Positions 18,583 through 28,277 are shown, numbered from the stretch's first letter. The stretch is DNA of 64,000 bases from JBEVJC01 sp040510375 (GCA_040510375.1 JBEVJC010000008.1:310001-374000); one strand, 5' to 3'. Notes: generated by a model not told the origin, from the letters alone. Translations and numbers: made by a program.

Positions 18583-19956
18583 TCAGATTGAACGTTTTTC
18601 TTCGATTTCCAGTTTGACGGTTTCCAGCTGATCCTCCGTTTTTTCTTTCACAAGAATTATACAGATGAGGGAAGCAACTGCCAGGAATCCGCCACCAAGC
18701 TGGATTGCCAGCATACGGTCATTGTGAAGGATATTTTTCATCACAGATTTAAATCCGAGTGAAGCGATGATCTCGGGTAGTACGATAAAAAAATTAAAGA
18801 TCCCCATATAGATGCCGATCTTATTACGGGGCAGGCTGCCACTGAGCATGGCGTATGGCATGGAGAGTATACTGCTCATGGCAATACCCACTCCTGTCAT
18901 ACAGAGATAAAGCATATTGCCATTGGTTACCCAGCCAACGCTGATAAGTCCGATGGCACCACATAACAGGCACATTGAATGGGTAACCCTCCGTCCAAGC
19001 CGGTCGGCAACCGAAGGCAGGATAAAGGCAAAGCCAAAAGTAACCACATTATAAAATGCAAGTGTAAGTCCGGCGAAGTCGGCTCCCTTAGCATAAACAG
19101 GGTCCTGGTCGTTCACTCCGCCAAATACGTTTATAGCCACCGCCGTTGTATAATAAAACCACATGAGGAACAAGCCGGGCCAGGTGAAGAACTGGACTAC
19201 CGCTACTCTTTTCATCTGGGCCGGCATATTCTTCAGAGCCTCCATGATCTCGGAAAACCCGGAGAGAAAGGACCTTTTTTCTTTCACCGCCACCTCACCC
19301 GGTGCCGGTTCGTCCGGCGGGTATTCTTTACTGGTAAATACGGTATAAAGAACGGCAGTCAGGAAAAAAAAGGCCCCGATATAAAACGAGTACCGCACAT
19401 TCGGCGGGATACTTTTATCGATAGAAGTATTTGTTACACCAAATACATTTCCCATGATCCATGGAAGGGAGGATGCGATGGTACCACCCAGTCCGATCAT
19501 TAGGCTTTGCATAATAAACCCACGGTTCACCTGCGAGTCGGGAAGTTTATCTGTTACAAATGCCCTGAATGGTTCCATGGCAATATTTCCTGAAGTGGAC
19601 AGGATCCAGAGCAGGCCCGCAGCCATCCAGATTTCACTGCTGAACGGCATAAATAATAGTGCGGCGGAAGCAAGGATGGCACCAATAAGGAAATATGGAC
19701 GCCTTCGGCCCCATACCGGATGCCAGGTACGGTCACTCAGGTAACCGATGATGGGCTGCACAATCAGGCCGGTCAGCGGTGCTGCCAGGAACAGATAGGG
19801 CACTTCATCCGCATGGGCTCCAAGGTTCTCATAAATGCGACCCATATTGGCCCGCTGCAGATCCCAGCCAAACTGGATACCAAAGAAACCGACACTCATA
19901 TTGATAATCTGGCTCAGACTTAACGCCGGACGGGAAGTAGAAAGGGTGGCTGACAT
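18583..19956 (-). CDS. MFS sugar transporter (probable maltose/maltodextrin uptake)
   Basis: The 457-residue protein has about 12 membrane segments. The N-terminal FFGIQFGWDLQRANMGRIYE and the loop SDRTWHPVWGRRRPYFLIGA are characteristic of the sucrose/maltose-type MFS branch related to SLC45 carriers. A hydrophilic loop near residues 215-235 divides the halves. It is the first gene of a two-gene unit with the periplasmic amylase and is separated from glgC by a terminator. The likely role is proton-driven uptake of maltose or short maltodextrins across the inner membrane, inferred from the neighbour. Confidence 0.87.
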   Translation of the reverse strand: MSATLSTSRPALSLSQIINMSVGFFGIQFGWDLQRANMGRIYENLGAHADEVPYLFLAAPLTGLIVQPIIGYLSDRTWHPVWGRRRPYFLIGAILASAALLFMPFSSEIWMAAGLLWILSTSGNIAMEPFRAFVTDKLPDSQVNRGFIMQSLMIGLGGTIASSLPWIMGNVFGVTNTSIDKSIPPNVRYSFYIGAFFFLTAVLYTVFTSKEYPPDEPAPGEVAVKEKRSFLSGFSEIMEALKNMPAQMKRVAVVQFFTWPGLFLMWFYYTTAVAINVFGGVNDQDPVYAKGADFAGLTLAFYNVVTFGFAFILPSVADRLGRRVTHSMCLLCGAIGLISVGWVTNGNMLYLCMTGVGIAMSSILSMPYAMLSGSLPRNKIGIYMGIFNFFIVLPEIIASLGFKSVMKNILHNDRMLAIQLGGGFLAVASLICIILVKEKTEDQLETVKLEIEEKRSI

Positions 19957-20012
19957 AACAATCGTATTTATTTCAGGAGCGGTTCCAAGATAGTATATTA
20001 TGTATTAACGAC

Positions 20013-20040
20013 ACAAAAAAAACGGACCAGGTGGTCCGTT
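20013..20040 (-). terminator. Terminator of the glgA-glgC unit
   Basis: AACGGACC/GGTCCGTT (20021-20040) forms a tight hairpin followed on the minus strand by eight T residues, 62 nt after the glgC stop. It separates glgC from the transporter-amylase unit. Confidence 0.88.
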
Positions 20041-20102
20041 AAAATTTCGGTAATGGAACAAATAATGGATGGTGAATGTAATTCGTGGATTTATTCTTTT
20101 TA

Positions 20103-21380
20103 TCAGATCACAAATCCATTCGGCAGGATGGAGCCTTTTTTAATTACAACGATCCCATCTTTTACTGTATAAAGGGGATGGTCTCCATTTTCGAGATGGG
20201 GTCCGCCATTGATCCGCACATCGTCGCCGATGCGGCAGTTTTTATCAAGAATAGCATTATTGACATAACAGCGGTTGCCAATGCCCAGCAGCGGAATACC
20301 CTTGGAACGGTCTTCTGCAATATCACTGAGGGTTTCATAGTAGTCGCTGCCCATGATATAGGTATTGATGACCGTTGATCCATGTCCGATCCTGGACCGG
20401 ATCCCGATCACACATTTTTCGATCCTCGATGCGTTGATGATGGTGCCTTCGGCAATCACTGCTTTTTCAAATGTAGTACCGCTTACTTTTGCAGGAGGCA
20501 ACATTCTCGCCCGGGTATAAATTGCATTGCTGTTATCGAAGAGGTTGAAATCCGGAAGGTCGGCGGTGAGACCAAGATTGGCTTCAAAGAAAGAATAAAT
20601 ATTACCGATATCAGTCCAGTAACCATCGTACTGGTAACTGGCCACCCTGCATTTGCTGATAGCCTGGGGAATGATCTCCTTACCGAAATCAGTGGCTTCC
20701 ACATAATCGTTCTGGAGATAATCAAATAATAACTGGCGGCTGAAAATATAGATACCCATGGACGCCAGGTAGGGCCTGCCCTTCAAACGCATTTCCTCTC
20801 CTGTATCACTTACCCAGTCGGCCAGCAGGTCGCGGGTTGGCTTTTCTATAAATGATGTAATCATCCCATCTTCCTGTTTCAGGATCCCGAATTCAGGAGC
20901 TTCGCGGTCGCCCACCGGAATTGTGGCCACAGAAATATCGGCACCTGTTTTTTTGTGATGGTCAAGCATGCCCTGGAAGTCCATCTGGTACAACTGATCG
21001 CCCGAAAGTATGAGTACATATTCGCTCTCAAATGGAGCAATATGCCGGAGGCTCTGCCTCACCGCATCGGCAGTACCCTGGTACCAGGTAGGGTTATCTG
21101 GCGTCTGCTCTGCAGCAAGGATATCTACAAATGCCGAGCTGAATGCACTGAAATGATAGGTGTTCTTGATATGCCTGTTAAGGGATGCCGAGTTAAACTG
21201 GGTGAGCACAAACATGCGGTTGATACCCGAGTTCATACAATTGGAAATGGGAATGTCTACAAGGCGGTACTTACCTGCAATTGGTACAGCGGGTTTGGAA
21301 CGGCTGGCAGTCAGTGGATACAACCTCGAGCCCGCGCCACCACCAAGGATCACACTTAATATTTCTTTAGATATTGACAT
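20103..21380 (-). CDS. glgC: Glucose-1-phosphate adenylyltransferase
   Basis: The 425-residue enzyme makes ADP-glucose, the donor for glycogen synthesis. The N-terminal signature LGGGAGSRLYPLTASRSKPAV includes the catalytic GGxGxRL loop and lysine. FIEKP lies near residue 160 for the sugar phosphate. A C-terminal left-handed beta-helix (isoleucine-patch hexapeptides such as IGIRSRIGHGSTV) follows from about residue 300. It lies 91 nt downstream of glgA on the same strand and probably shares its transcript. Confidence 0.96.
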   Translation of the reverse strand: MSISKEILSVILGGGAGSRLYPLTASRSKPAVPIAGKYRLVDIPISNCMNSGINRMFVLTQFNSASLNRHIKNTYHFSAFSSAFVDILAAEQTPDNPTWYQGTADAVRQSLRHIAPFESEYVLILSGDQLYQMDFQGMLDHHKKTGADISVATIPVGDREAPEFGILKQEDGMITSFIEKPTRDLLADWVSDTGEEMRLKGRPYLASMGIYIFSRQLLFDYLQNDYVEATDFGKEIIPQAISKCRVASYQYDGYWTDIGNIYSFFEANLGLTADLPDFNLFDNSNAIYTRARMLPPAKVSGTTFEKAVIAEGTIINASRIEKCVIGIRSRIGHGSTVINTYIMGSDYYETLSDIAEDRSKGIPLLGIGNRCYVNNAILDKNCRIGDDVRINGGPHLENGDHPLYTVKDGIVVIKKGSILPNGFVI

Positions 21381-21471
21381 AAGACAAACAAAGTTTTATT
21401 GGTAACGCGTAAAAGTTACGCCAGTATTGTGATAGAAAATGCAACGCGAAAAAATTATTGGAAAGGCTGAA

Positions 21472-22896
21472 TTATTTTTTTAGCTCCCTGTAAATATCTA
21501 TATACTGTTGTGCCGAAGAATCCCAGGAGTGATCAATAGACATCATGTGCTCCCGCATCCACTGGTGCAGATCAGGACGATTATTATACAGATCAATGGC
21601 ACGGCCAACAGAATAAGTGATATCACCTACTGATGCCTGATCAAAACGGATACCAAACCCCTGCGGATCGCCAAAATCGGTGATGGTATCCCTCAGTCCG
21701 CCCACGCTGCGGACCATCGGCACAGTGCCATAGCGCAATGCATACATCTGGTTCAGTCCGCAGGGTTCAACCCGGCTGGGCATCAAAAGAAAATCCGAAC
21801 CCGCGTAAATCATATGACTGAGTGGTTCACTGTACCCGATATAGGAATTAAAATAACCACCGAACTGTGTCTTCATATGATCCAGCTGTTCTTCCAGAAG
21901 AGGATCACCTGAACCCAGGACCAGGAAATTTGCCTTCCCGTGATGCTGGTAAATGGATTGGCTGATGGCTTCGGGTAAAAGATCGGCGGCCTTCTCTCCC
22001 ACCAGCCTTCCGATAAACGATACCAGTGGTTTGTCGGCATCGAGACCAAACTGGGCGCAGACCTCTTTTTTATTTTTCTTCTTCCCTTTTTCAACCAGCT
22101 CCTTATCATAGTTGCGGCTAAGGAAACTGTCTGTCATCGGATCCCATACTTCTGTATCAATTCCGTTAAGGATGCCAGTACTCTTTCCAGTTTCATATTG
22201 GAACAGGTTTTCAAGTCCATTGGCCGATTGTTTCAATTCCTCCATATAACTGCGGCTGACCGTAGTTACCTTCCAGGCACATTTCACAGCAGAAGCCATC
22301 GGGTTAATAGTATTGTTCCAGTCCAGCATCCCCCAGTTCCAGCTATCATAGGCTGGAATCAGGTAATACCTGTCCCATCCGATCCATCCCTGGTATTCGC
22401 CATTATGAACAGTAAAAACAGTAGGCACGTCGCGCAACTGATGCTGGAACGCATAACTGTATTTTGCCATGAAGGGAATCAGGCCGGTATGATGATCATG
22501 GCAATGGATCACATCGGGTTTATGCTGCCACCTGCTGATCCAGTCGCAGACCGCAATCTGGAAGGCCAGGAAACGTTCGGTATCGTCATCGTAGCCGTAG
22601 ATTTTTTCGCGGTCAGTCAGTCCGTTGATATCCACCAGGTACAGGTCGAACCCGAGTTCATTTGTCTTTTCCCTGATTACACTGTAATGGAACCAGTGCG
22701 AACCGATCTGCTGTCCGCCTTCATGAACCAGTTCCCACTGATGATTATACAGGAATTTGGTGCGGTACATAGGCATCACCACCTTGGCCATATGACCAAG
22801 TTCCACCTGGTATTTAGGCAGGGCGCCTACTACATCACCAAGACCACCGGCCTTGGCTACGGGATAACATTCGGCTGCTACATGTACTATTTCCAT
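21472..22896 (-). CDS. glgA: Glycogen synthase (ADP-glucose dependent)
   Basis: The 474-residue GT5 enzyme extends glycogen chains using ADP-glucose. The N-terminal loop KAGGLGDVVGALPK (KxGGL type) binds the donor, and FTVHNGEYQGWI follows near residue 165. The C-terminal half has SFIGRLVGEKAADLL and MPSRVEPCGLNQMYALRYG with the retaining-GT glutamate. The size is normal. It is the first gene of the glgA-glgC unit, transcribed divergently from the sugar permease at 23058. Confidence 0.96.
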   Translation of the reverse strand: MEIVHVAAECYPVAKAGGLGDVVGALPKYQVELGHMAKVVMPMYRTKFLYNHQWELVHEGGQQIGSHWFHYSVIREKTNELGFDLYLVDINGLTDREKIYGYDDDTERFLAFQIAVCDWISRWQHKPDVIHCHDHHTGLIPFMAKYSYAFQHQLRDVPTVFTVHNGEYQGWIGWDRYYLIPAYDSWNWGMLDWNNTINPMASAVKCAWKVTTVSRSYMEELKQSANGLENLFQYETGKSTGILNGIDTEVWDPMTDSFLSRNYDKELVEKGKKKNKKEVCAQFGLDADKPLVSFIGRLVGEKAADLLPEAISQSIYQHHGKANFLVLGSGDPLLEEQLDHMKTQFGGYFNSYIGYSEPLSHMIYAGSDFLLMPSRVEPCGLNQMYALRYGTVPMVRSVGGLRDTITDFGDPQGFGIRFDQASVGDITYSVGRAIDLYNNRPDLHQWMREHMMSIDHSWDSSAQQYIDIYRELKK

Positions 22897-23057
22897 TTAT
22901 CAAATTTAATGGTTCCGGTGTTTTTACGGAAAGCTGTTTTTGGGGAGTTCTACGTTACCTCTCCGGCACCTGCACTCAGGAAAGCTCAAATAAACTTTTT
23001 CCCTGTTGGATTTCTTTATACTTTGGGGGCCTTTATAATTTAAAATTCACACTTGCT

Positions 23058-24560
23058 ATGAACCAGGAAACGAAATGGTCACAATTCGGTACATTGATCA
23101 CTGTATTTTTTTTCTGGGGTTTTGTTGCTGCCAGCAATGATATCCTCATCCCGGTTTTCAAAGAAAGCCTTCACCTGTCGCAGGCACAGAGCCAGTTGGT
23201 TTCCTTCGCATTTTATGTTGCTTATACCGTTGGTTCAATTATTTATTTCGTCATCGGCCGCGCCCGTGGCGAAGACATCCTCAACCGTCTTGGATATAAA
23301 AACGGGATCTCTCTCGGACTGATCATTTCAGCCCTTGGTACTTTATTATTCTATCCCGCAGCACAACAGGAATCATTTCCGTTATTCATTAGTGGGTTGT
23401 TTGTGGTAGGACTTGGTTTCTCCCTCCAGCAAACCGCAGCAAATACACTTGCCGTAATCATGGGTGATCCCAAAACAGGATCACAAAGGCTGAGCCTTGC
23501 CGGTGGTATCAATAATTTCGGCACCACCATCGGACCACTTATTGTGAGTATCGCTATTTTCGGTTCGGTGTCGGGCGCTACAAGTAAGGCAGATATCCAG
23601 AGTATCAAAACTCCCTACCTTATCCTGGGACTTGCCTTCCTGATAGTTGCTATCATTTTCAAAATCTCCAAAGTCCCCAATAAAATCCCGTTGAATGAAT
23701 CAGAGACACCTGCCCAACCGGAAGCAGGAACAGGTGAAGATTCGGCTTTATTAAAAAAGAAAGACCTTCTTTCACCTTTAAAGGTGGATCGCAGCAGTCC
23801 ATTAAAATATCCCCAGCTTGTTTTCGGAATGGTGGCCATCTTCCTGTATGTAGGTGTTGAAGTAAGCACCGCTTCCAACCTTCCTGAATTCATGAAACAA
23901 CACCTGAATACGCCCACCGAACAGATTGCACCCTATGTTTCACTGTACTGGGCCAGCCTGATGATCGGAAGATGGACCGCCTCCATTGGGGCATTCAATA
24001 TCAGCATGGGATTAAAAAATATTCTCCGTTTTCTTATGCCCTATATCGCTTTCGGGGTATTCATTGCAGTTAACAAGATCGCCAATCACGACGTTACTCC
24101 GTTTTACGTGTATGCAGTGATCATCCTTGCAATCATCGCCGGCGATATGCTGAGTAAAGGCAATCCGGCCCGCCAGTTATTTATTTTCAGTTCAATGGGT
24201 GTTATTGCACTTATTGTTGGAATGCTGGCCGACGGTATGGTGAGTGTTTATGCATTTATCAGTGTGGGACTTTGCTGCTCAATTCTCTGGCCGGCTATTT
24301 ATACATTGGCTATCGCCGGTCTGGGCAAGAATACCAACGAAGGCGGCAGCTTCCTGATCATGATGATCATGGGTGGTGGATTCATCAGCGTGGCCCAGGG
24401 TCTGATTGCTTCCAATAATATACTGGGTATCCAGTATTCATATATCATCGGTGTTTTGTGTTTTGCCTACCTTGCTTTTTATGCATTGAAGGTGAAAAAT
24501 ATCTTAAAGTCACAAGGTATCGACTACGACCAGAAAGTAAGCGCCAAAGCAGCTCACTAA
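23058..24560 (+). CDS. FHS-type sugar MFS permease
   Basis: The 500-residue protein has 12 predicted membrane segments and resembles fucose/glucose-galactose permeases. The start QFGTLITVFFFWGFVAASNDILIP matches the conserved FHS helix 1, with its FFFWGF and N-D pair. A hydrophilic insertion of about 45 residues (around 215-260) lies between the halves. It probably carries a hexose with protons across the inner membrane. A strong hairpin and a ROK sugar kinase follow, suggesting uptake then phosphorylation. Confidence 0.88.
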   Translation: MNQETKWSQFGTLITVFFFWGFVAASNDILIPVFKESLHLSQAQSQLVSFAFYVAYTVGSIIYFVIGRARGEDILNRLGYKNGISLGLIISALGTLLFYPAAQQESFPLFISGLFVVGLGFSLQQTAANTLAVIMGDPKTGSQRLSLAGGINNFGTTIGPLIVSIAIFGSVSGATSKADIQSIKTPYLILGLAFLIVAIIFKISKVPNKIPLNESETPAQPEAGTGEDSALLKKKDLLSPLKVDRSSPLKYPQLVFGMVAIFLYVGVEVSTASNLPEFMKQHLNTPTEQIAPYVSLYWASLMIGRWTASIGAFNISMGLKNILRFLMPYIAFGVFIAVNKIANHDVTPFYVYAVIILAIIAGDMLSKGNPARQLFIFSSMGVIALIVGMLADGMVSVYAFISVGLCCSILWPAIYTLAIAGLGKNTNEGGSFLIMMIMGGGFISVAQGLIASNNILGIQYSYIIGVLCFAYLAFYALKVKNILKSQGIDYDQKVSAKAAH

Positions 24561-24582
24561 TAATAAATTCCTTCGTACTTTT

Positions 24583-24608
24583 AAGCCCCGTTGTCCGCAA
24601 CGGGGCTT
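24583..24608 (+). terminator. Hairpin between permease and ROK kinase genes
   Basis: A perfect 11-bp stem, AAGCCCCGTTG / CAACGGGGCTT, with loop TCCG begins 22 nt after the permease stop. A/T-rich sequence follows but no long T-run. It also covers the upstream TTG that could otherwise be taken as the kinase start. Confidence 0.7.
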
Positions 24609-24626
24609 AATTATAAAATACATTTC

Positions 24627-25598
24627 ATGGCTACACAGACATCGACTCCCCAACCACTCGCAATAGGAATAGATTTAGGCGGAACAGGAACCAAATTCGG
24701 GATTGTTGACCGCGATGCCAACGTGCTTTTCTCCGGAGAAATATCTACAAAAAAACATGCTGAGGTTTCCACCTTTATCGATGAATTATATGTAGCACTT
24801 TCAGAACTGATAACCAAGGCCGGCGGGATCGGCAGGATGAAGGGAATTGGCATTGGCGCACCCAATGGCAATTATTATACAGGTACTATTGAATATGCAC
24901 CCAACCTGCCCTGGAAGGGAATCATCCCACTTGCAAAACTTATTGAAAATAAATTCAAACTTCCGGTAACACTGACCAATGATGCCAATGCAGCAGCCAT
25001 CGGTGAAATGATGTATGGCGCTGCCAAGGGGATGCGTGATTTCATTATGATTACCCTGGGTACCGGAGTAGGCAGCGGCATTGTTGCAAACGGCCAGCTT
25101 ATATATGGGCATGATGGTTTCGCAGGTGAACTGGGACATACCATTATCATCCCCGACGGTCGTATGCATCCGGGTACCGGCAAAAAAGGTTCACTTGAAA
25201 GTTATGCATCAGCAACGGGAGTACGTTATACTGCACTTGAACTGCTGAGGGAGTCGGATGTCAAATCAGTGATGCGCGATATTCCGGAAGAGGAACTTGA
25301 TTCCAAAAAAGTTTATGAAGCAGCTATCGCAGGTGATGATCTGGCCCATCATGTATACGATTTTACAGGCAGGATCCTGGGACTGGCATTAGCCAATGCC
25401 GTGATGTTCTCCAGTCCGGAAGCAATTATATTATTCGGCGGACTGACAAAGGCCGGAGATCTTATCCTGAAACCAACAAGGGAACATATGGAGGCCAACC
25501 TGATCCAGGTATTCCAGAATAAAGTAAAAATCCTGATCAGCCATCTTCGTGAATCAGATGCAGCCATCCTTGGTGCGAGCGCACTGGTTTGGGAATAA
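24627..25598 (+). CDS. ROK family sugar kinase (probable glucokinase)
   Basis: The 323-residue protein has the ASKHA phosphate-1 motif IGIDLGGTGTKFGIVD near the N-terminus, PNLPWKG and the catalytic NDANAAAIGE near residue 112, and the adenosine motif IILFGGLTKAGDL. The ROK zinc site (CxCGxxGC) is missing; the equivalent stretch reads MHPGTGKKGSLESY. It probably phosphorylates glucose in the cytoplasm. Whether it uses ATP or polyphosphate cannot be told. The ATG at 24627 is chosen because an upstream TTG lies in the hairpin and the alignment starts here. The gene converges on rlmB with a 5-nt gap. Confidence 0.87.
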   Translation: MATQTSTPQPLAIGIDLGGTGTKFGIVDRDANVLFSGEISTKKHAEVSTFIDELYVALSELITKAGGIGRMKGIGIGAPNGNYYTGTIEYAPNLPWKGIIPLAKLIENKFKLPVTLTNDANAAAIGEMMYGAAKGMRDFIMITLGTGVGSGIVANGQLIYGHDGFAGELGHTIIIPDGRMHPGTGKKGSLESYASATGVRYTALELLRESDVKSVMRDIPEEELDSKKVYEAAIAGDDLAHHVYDFTGRILGLALANAVMFSSPEAIILFGGLTKAGDLILKPTREHMEANLIQVFQNKVKILISHLRESDAAILGASALVWE

Positions 25599-25603
25599 AA
25601 GGC

Positions 25604-26374
25604 TTAACCTGCCTGGCGTTGCCGCATGGTCTCATATAAAACCATACCTGTTGCCACAGATACATTGAGCGACTCGAAATCGCCTGTCATCGGAATCCGT
25701 AATGATTCATCACAGACCTTCAGGAGGGCTGGATAAATTCCTTTGTCCTCACTGCCCATTACGATTGCAACCGGTTCGGTAAACGCAAATTCACCGATCG
25801 ATTTTTCTGCTGTCATTTCAGTGGCTACTACTTTTATTCCGTTCATATGCAGGTCATCCACCGCCTTCATCAGGCTATTGACCCTGCATACAGCAATTTT
25901 TTCCAGTGCCCCTGCAGAAGTAAGCAATGCTTCTTCGTTCAGCGCACCAACCCCTTTATCGGGTATAATAAGTGCGTGAACGCCGCAACAGTAGGCTGTC
26001 CTGGCGATTCCTCCAATATTCCGGATATCTGTAATGCCATCCAGTATAAGGAACAACGGGGTCTCTCCCTGGTCAGTCACAAAGGAGATCATTTGCTGAA
26101 GGTCCTGATAGATCACTTTTGCAATCTGTGCCACACATCCTTCATGATCCGTTACATTGAATCCATTAATCTTGGCAATGGGCACATAGTTGAGCGGAAC
26201 ACCAGCCTTTGCAGCCAGGCGTTTTATTTCCTGTACATCATTTCCAATGGCCTTGCCATCCAGGTAAATCCGGTCCAGCGCCACTCCTTCATTAAGGGCA
26301 TTGATCACATTCTGGCGACCGATCACCAGTGTATTTTTTTTTGGTCGTTGCGGAGAACGAAAATTCCTTATCAT
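25604..26374 (-). CDS. rlmB: 23S rRNA 2'-O-ribose guanosine methyltransferase (SpoU/TrmH family)
   Basis: The 256-residue protein has an N-terminal substrate-binding domain (VIGRQNVINALNEGVALDRIYL, residues 15-85) and a knotted SPOUT catalytic domain. Its motifs are LDGITDIRNIGGIARTAYCCG, IVMGSEDKGI and IPMTGDFESLNVSVATGMVLYE, the three conserved SpoU motifs. It methylates a guanosine ribose in 23S rRNA using SAM. Its start codon overlaps the stop of the upstream NUDIX gene by 4 nt (ATGA), so the two are coupled. Confidence 0.92.
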   Translation of the reverse strand: MIRNFRSPQRPKKNTLVIGRQNVINALNEGVALDRIYLDGKAIGNDVQEIKRLAAKAGVPLNYVPIAKINGFNVTDHEGCVAQIAKVIYQDLQQMISFVTDQGETPLFLILDGITDIRNIGGIARTAYCCGVHALIIPDKGVGALNEEALLTSAGALEKIAVCRVNSLMKAVDDLHMNGIKVVATEMTAEKSIGEFAFTEPVAIVMGSEDKGIYPALLKVCDESLRIPMTGDFESLNVSVATGMVLYETMRQRQAG

Positions 26375-26913
26375 AACATTGATTTGACTTTGAGAAGGGC
26401 GGTTACTGACAGGGCATCCGTTATCAGTCCGTCCTCCACCATTTTAAACACTTCAATCAGCGGCAGCTTTTTTACCTGCAGCTGTTCCGTTTCTTCCGGT
26501 TCTGCCTCCTGCTGTTTCAGCCCCCGGGCAATATACACATAGGCCAGTTCGTCGGAAACTGAATTGGAAAGATACAGCTTAAGCACCTCTGTCCATTCCT
26601 CCGCTACCAGGCCGGTTTCTTCAAGCAATTCTCGTTTGGCAGAATCTAAGGGATTGGTTCCTTCAGGTGAACCACCTTCCGGAATCTCCCAGCTATACTG
26701 ACCGATGGTGAACCGGTATTGTCCCACCAGCCAGGTATTACCGTCTTCATCAATGGGTACGATACCGATTGCCAGGTTTTTGAAATGGACCTTCCCATAA
26801 ATCCCTGGATTACCTGCAGGATTGATCACTTCATGATGTTCCACACGGATCCAGTTATTATCGTACACTTCTTTTGTTGAAGTAATCTTCCAGGGATTTT
26901 GTTCTTCGTTCAT
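26371..26913 (-). CDS. NUDIX hydrolase (ADP-ribose pyrophosphatase-like)
   Basis: The 180-residue protein has a NUDIX box starting at WEIPEGGSPEG and ending RELLEETGL near residue 95. The catalytic REL-x-EE-x-G core is intact, but the first Glu of the classical box appears replaced by Thr in GGSPEGT. The domain order fits ADP-ribose or nucleotide-sugar pyrophosphatases. It is followed by rlmB with a 4-nt overlap and preceded by the metK terminator. Confidence 0.85.
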   Translation of the reverse strand: MNEEQNPWKITSTKEVYDNNWIRVEHHEVINPAGNPGIYGKVHFKNLAIGIVPIDEDGNTWLVGQYRFTIGQYSWEIPEGGSPEGTNPLDSAKRELLEETGLVAEEWTEVLKLYLSNSVSDELAYVYIARGLKQQEAEPEETEQLQVKKLPLIEVFKMVEDGLITDALSVTALLKVKSML

Positions 26914-26928
26914 CTGATAAAAATAAAA

Positions 26929-26960
26929 GATCCCGTCTCAACCTGGGTCGGGACGGGATC
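26929..26960 (-). terminator. Terminator of metK
   Basis: GATCCCGTC pairs with GACGGGATC around a 14-nt loop, and on the minus strand the stem is followed by a T-rich stretch. It begins 15 nt after the metK stop. Confidence 0.8.
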
Positions 26961-26975
26961 CATCAGTTTATTAAA

Positions 26976-28229
26976 TTATTTCAGTCCGAACGCTTTTTTC
27001 ACCTTTGATACATAATCCAGTTTCTCCCAGGTAAAAAGTTCCACTTTCTTGGTAACTGTTTTGCCATCAGGTGAAGTAAAGGTTTTTGTAACGATCTCCG
27101 GCTGACGTCCCATATGTCCGTAAGCAGCTGTTTCGCTGTAGATCGGGTTACGCAGTTTCAGGCGTTGTTCAATAAAGTAAGGACGCATATCAAATACCGA
27201 TTGAACGATGTCGCTGATTTCACCATCAGTCATGTCTACCTTTGCCGTGCCATAAGTGTTTACGTGGATACTGGTTGGTTTGGCTACACCAATGGCATAG
27301 GAAACCTGCACCAGCACTTCATTTGCAACCCCGGCAGCAACCAGGTTCTTGGCAATGTGGCGGGTGGCATAGGCAGCCGAGCGGTCAACCTTTGAAGGGT
27401 CTTTACCACTGAAAGCACCACCACCATGAGCACCTTTACCACCGTAGGTATCAACGATGATCTTCCTTCCGGTCAATCCTGTATCGCCATGCGGACCACC
27501 GATTACAAACTTACCGGTAGGGTTGATATGGTACTTGATATTATCATTAAAAAGTTTCGCGTATTTTTTGTACTTCGCCTTCACCCTCGGGATAAGGATG
27601 CTGATGATATCCGACTTGATCTTTGCCAGCATCTTTGATTCGGTATCAAAGTCATCATGCTGTGTAGAAACAACAATGGCATCAATCCTCACGGGTACAT
27701 TCTGGTCGTTGTACTCAAGGGTAACCTGGCTTTTGGCATCAGGACGGAGATACTTGATGGCCTTGTCTTCGCGACGAAGTGCAGCCAGCTCAATCAGGAT
27801 TTTATGTGCAAGGTCAAGGGCAAGTGGCATATAGTCCTGCGTTTCACTGCTGGCATATCCAAACATCATTCCCTGGTCGCCCGCACCCTGTTCTTCCTTT
27901 TTCTTGCGGTCAACTCCCTGGTTGATATCGGCCGACTGTTCATGGATGGCAGATAACACACCACAGGAACTCGCCTCAAACATGTATTCACTTTTGGTGT
28001 AACCGATCTTGCGGATCACGCCACGTGCAATTTCCTGTACGTCCAGGTAAGCTTTCGATTTCACTTCACCTGCCAATACAACCTGTCCGGTGGTGACCAG
28101 TGTTTCACATGCGACTTTTGATTGGGAATCGAAAGCCAGGAAATTATCTATCAGTGCGTCGGAGATCTGGTCAGCGACCTTATCGGGGTGACCTTCGGAA
28201 ACACTTTCAGAAGTAAACAAGTAAGGCAT
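26976..28229 (-). CDS. metK: S-adenosylmethionine synthetase
   Basis: The 417-residue enzyme makes SAM from methionine and ATP. The start MPYLFTSESVSEGHPDKVAD carries the methionine/ATP-binding histidine. GDQGMMFGYA lies near residue 118 and GGAFSGKDPSKVDRSAAY near 275, both family signatures. An open frame extends 22 codons upstream, but it runs through the promoter and the family begins at MPYLF, so 28229 is used. The leader from the -7 box is only about 50 nt, too short for a known SAM riboswitch. Confidence 0.97.
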   Translation of the reverse strand: MPYLFTSESVSEGHPDKVADQISDALIDNFLAFDSQSKVACETLVTTGQVVLAGEVKSKAYLDVQEIARGVIRKIGYTKSEYMFEASSCGVLSAIHEQSADINQGVDRKKKEEQGAGDQGMMFGYASSETQDYMPLALDLAHKILIELAALRREDKAIKYLRPDAKSQVTLEYNDQNVPVRIDAIVVSTQHDDFDTESKMLAKIKSDIISILIPRVKAKYKKYAKLFNDNIKYHINPTGKFVIGGPHGDTGLTGRKIIVDTYGGKGAHGGGAFSGKDPSKVDRSAAYATRHIAKNLVAAGVANEVLVQVSYAIGVAKPTSIHVNTYGTAKVDMTDGEISDIVQSVFDMRPYFIEQRLKLRNPIYSETAAYGHMGRQPEIVTKTFTSPDGKTVTKKVELFTWEKLDYVSKVKKAFGLK

Positions 28230-28277
28230 AATGAAGGATTGAAGTTTTAAAGTTTGGTTAGTATTATAAAAAATAAT

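Noticed and set aside
22198..23043. 281-codon plus-strand frame over glgA
   Set aside because: Antisense to a complete, well conserved glgA; no recognisable domain.
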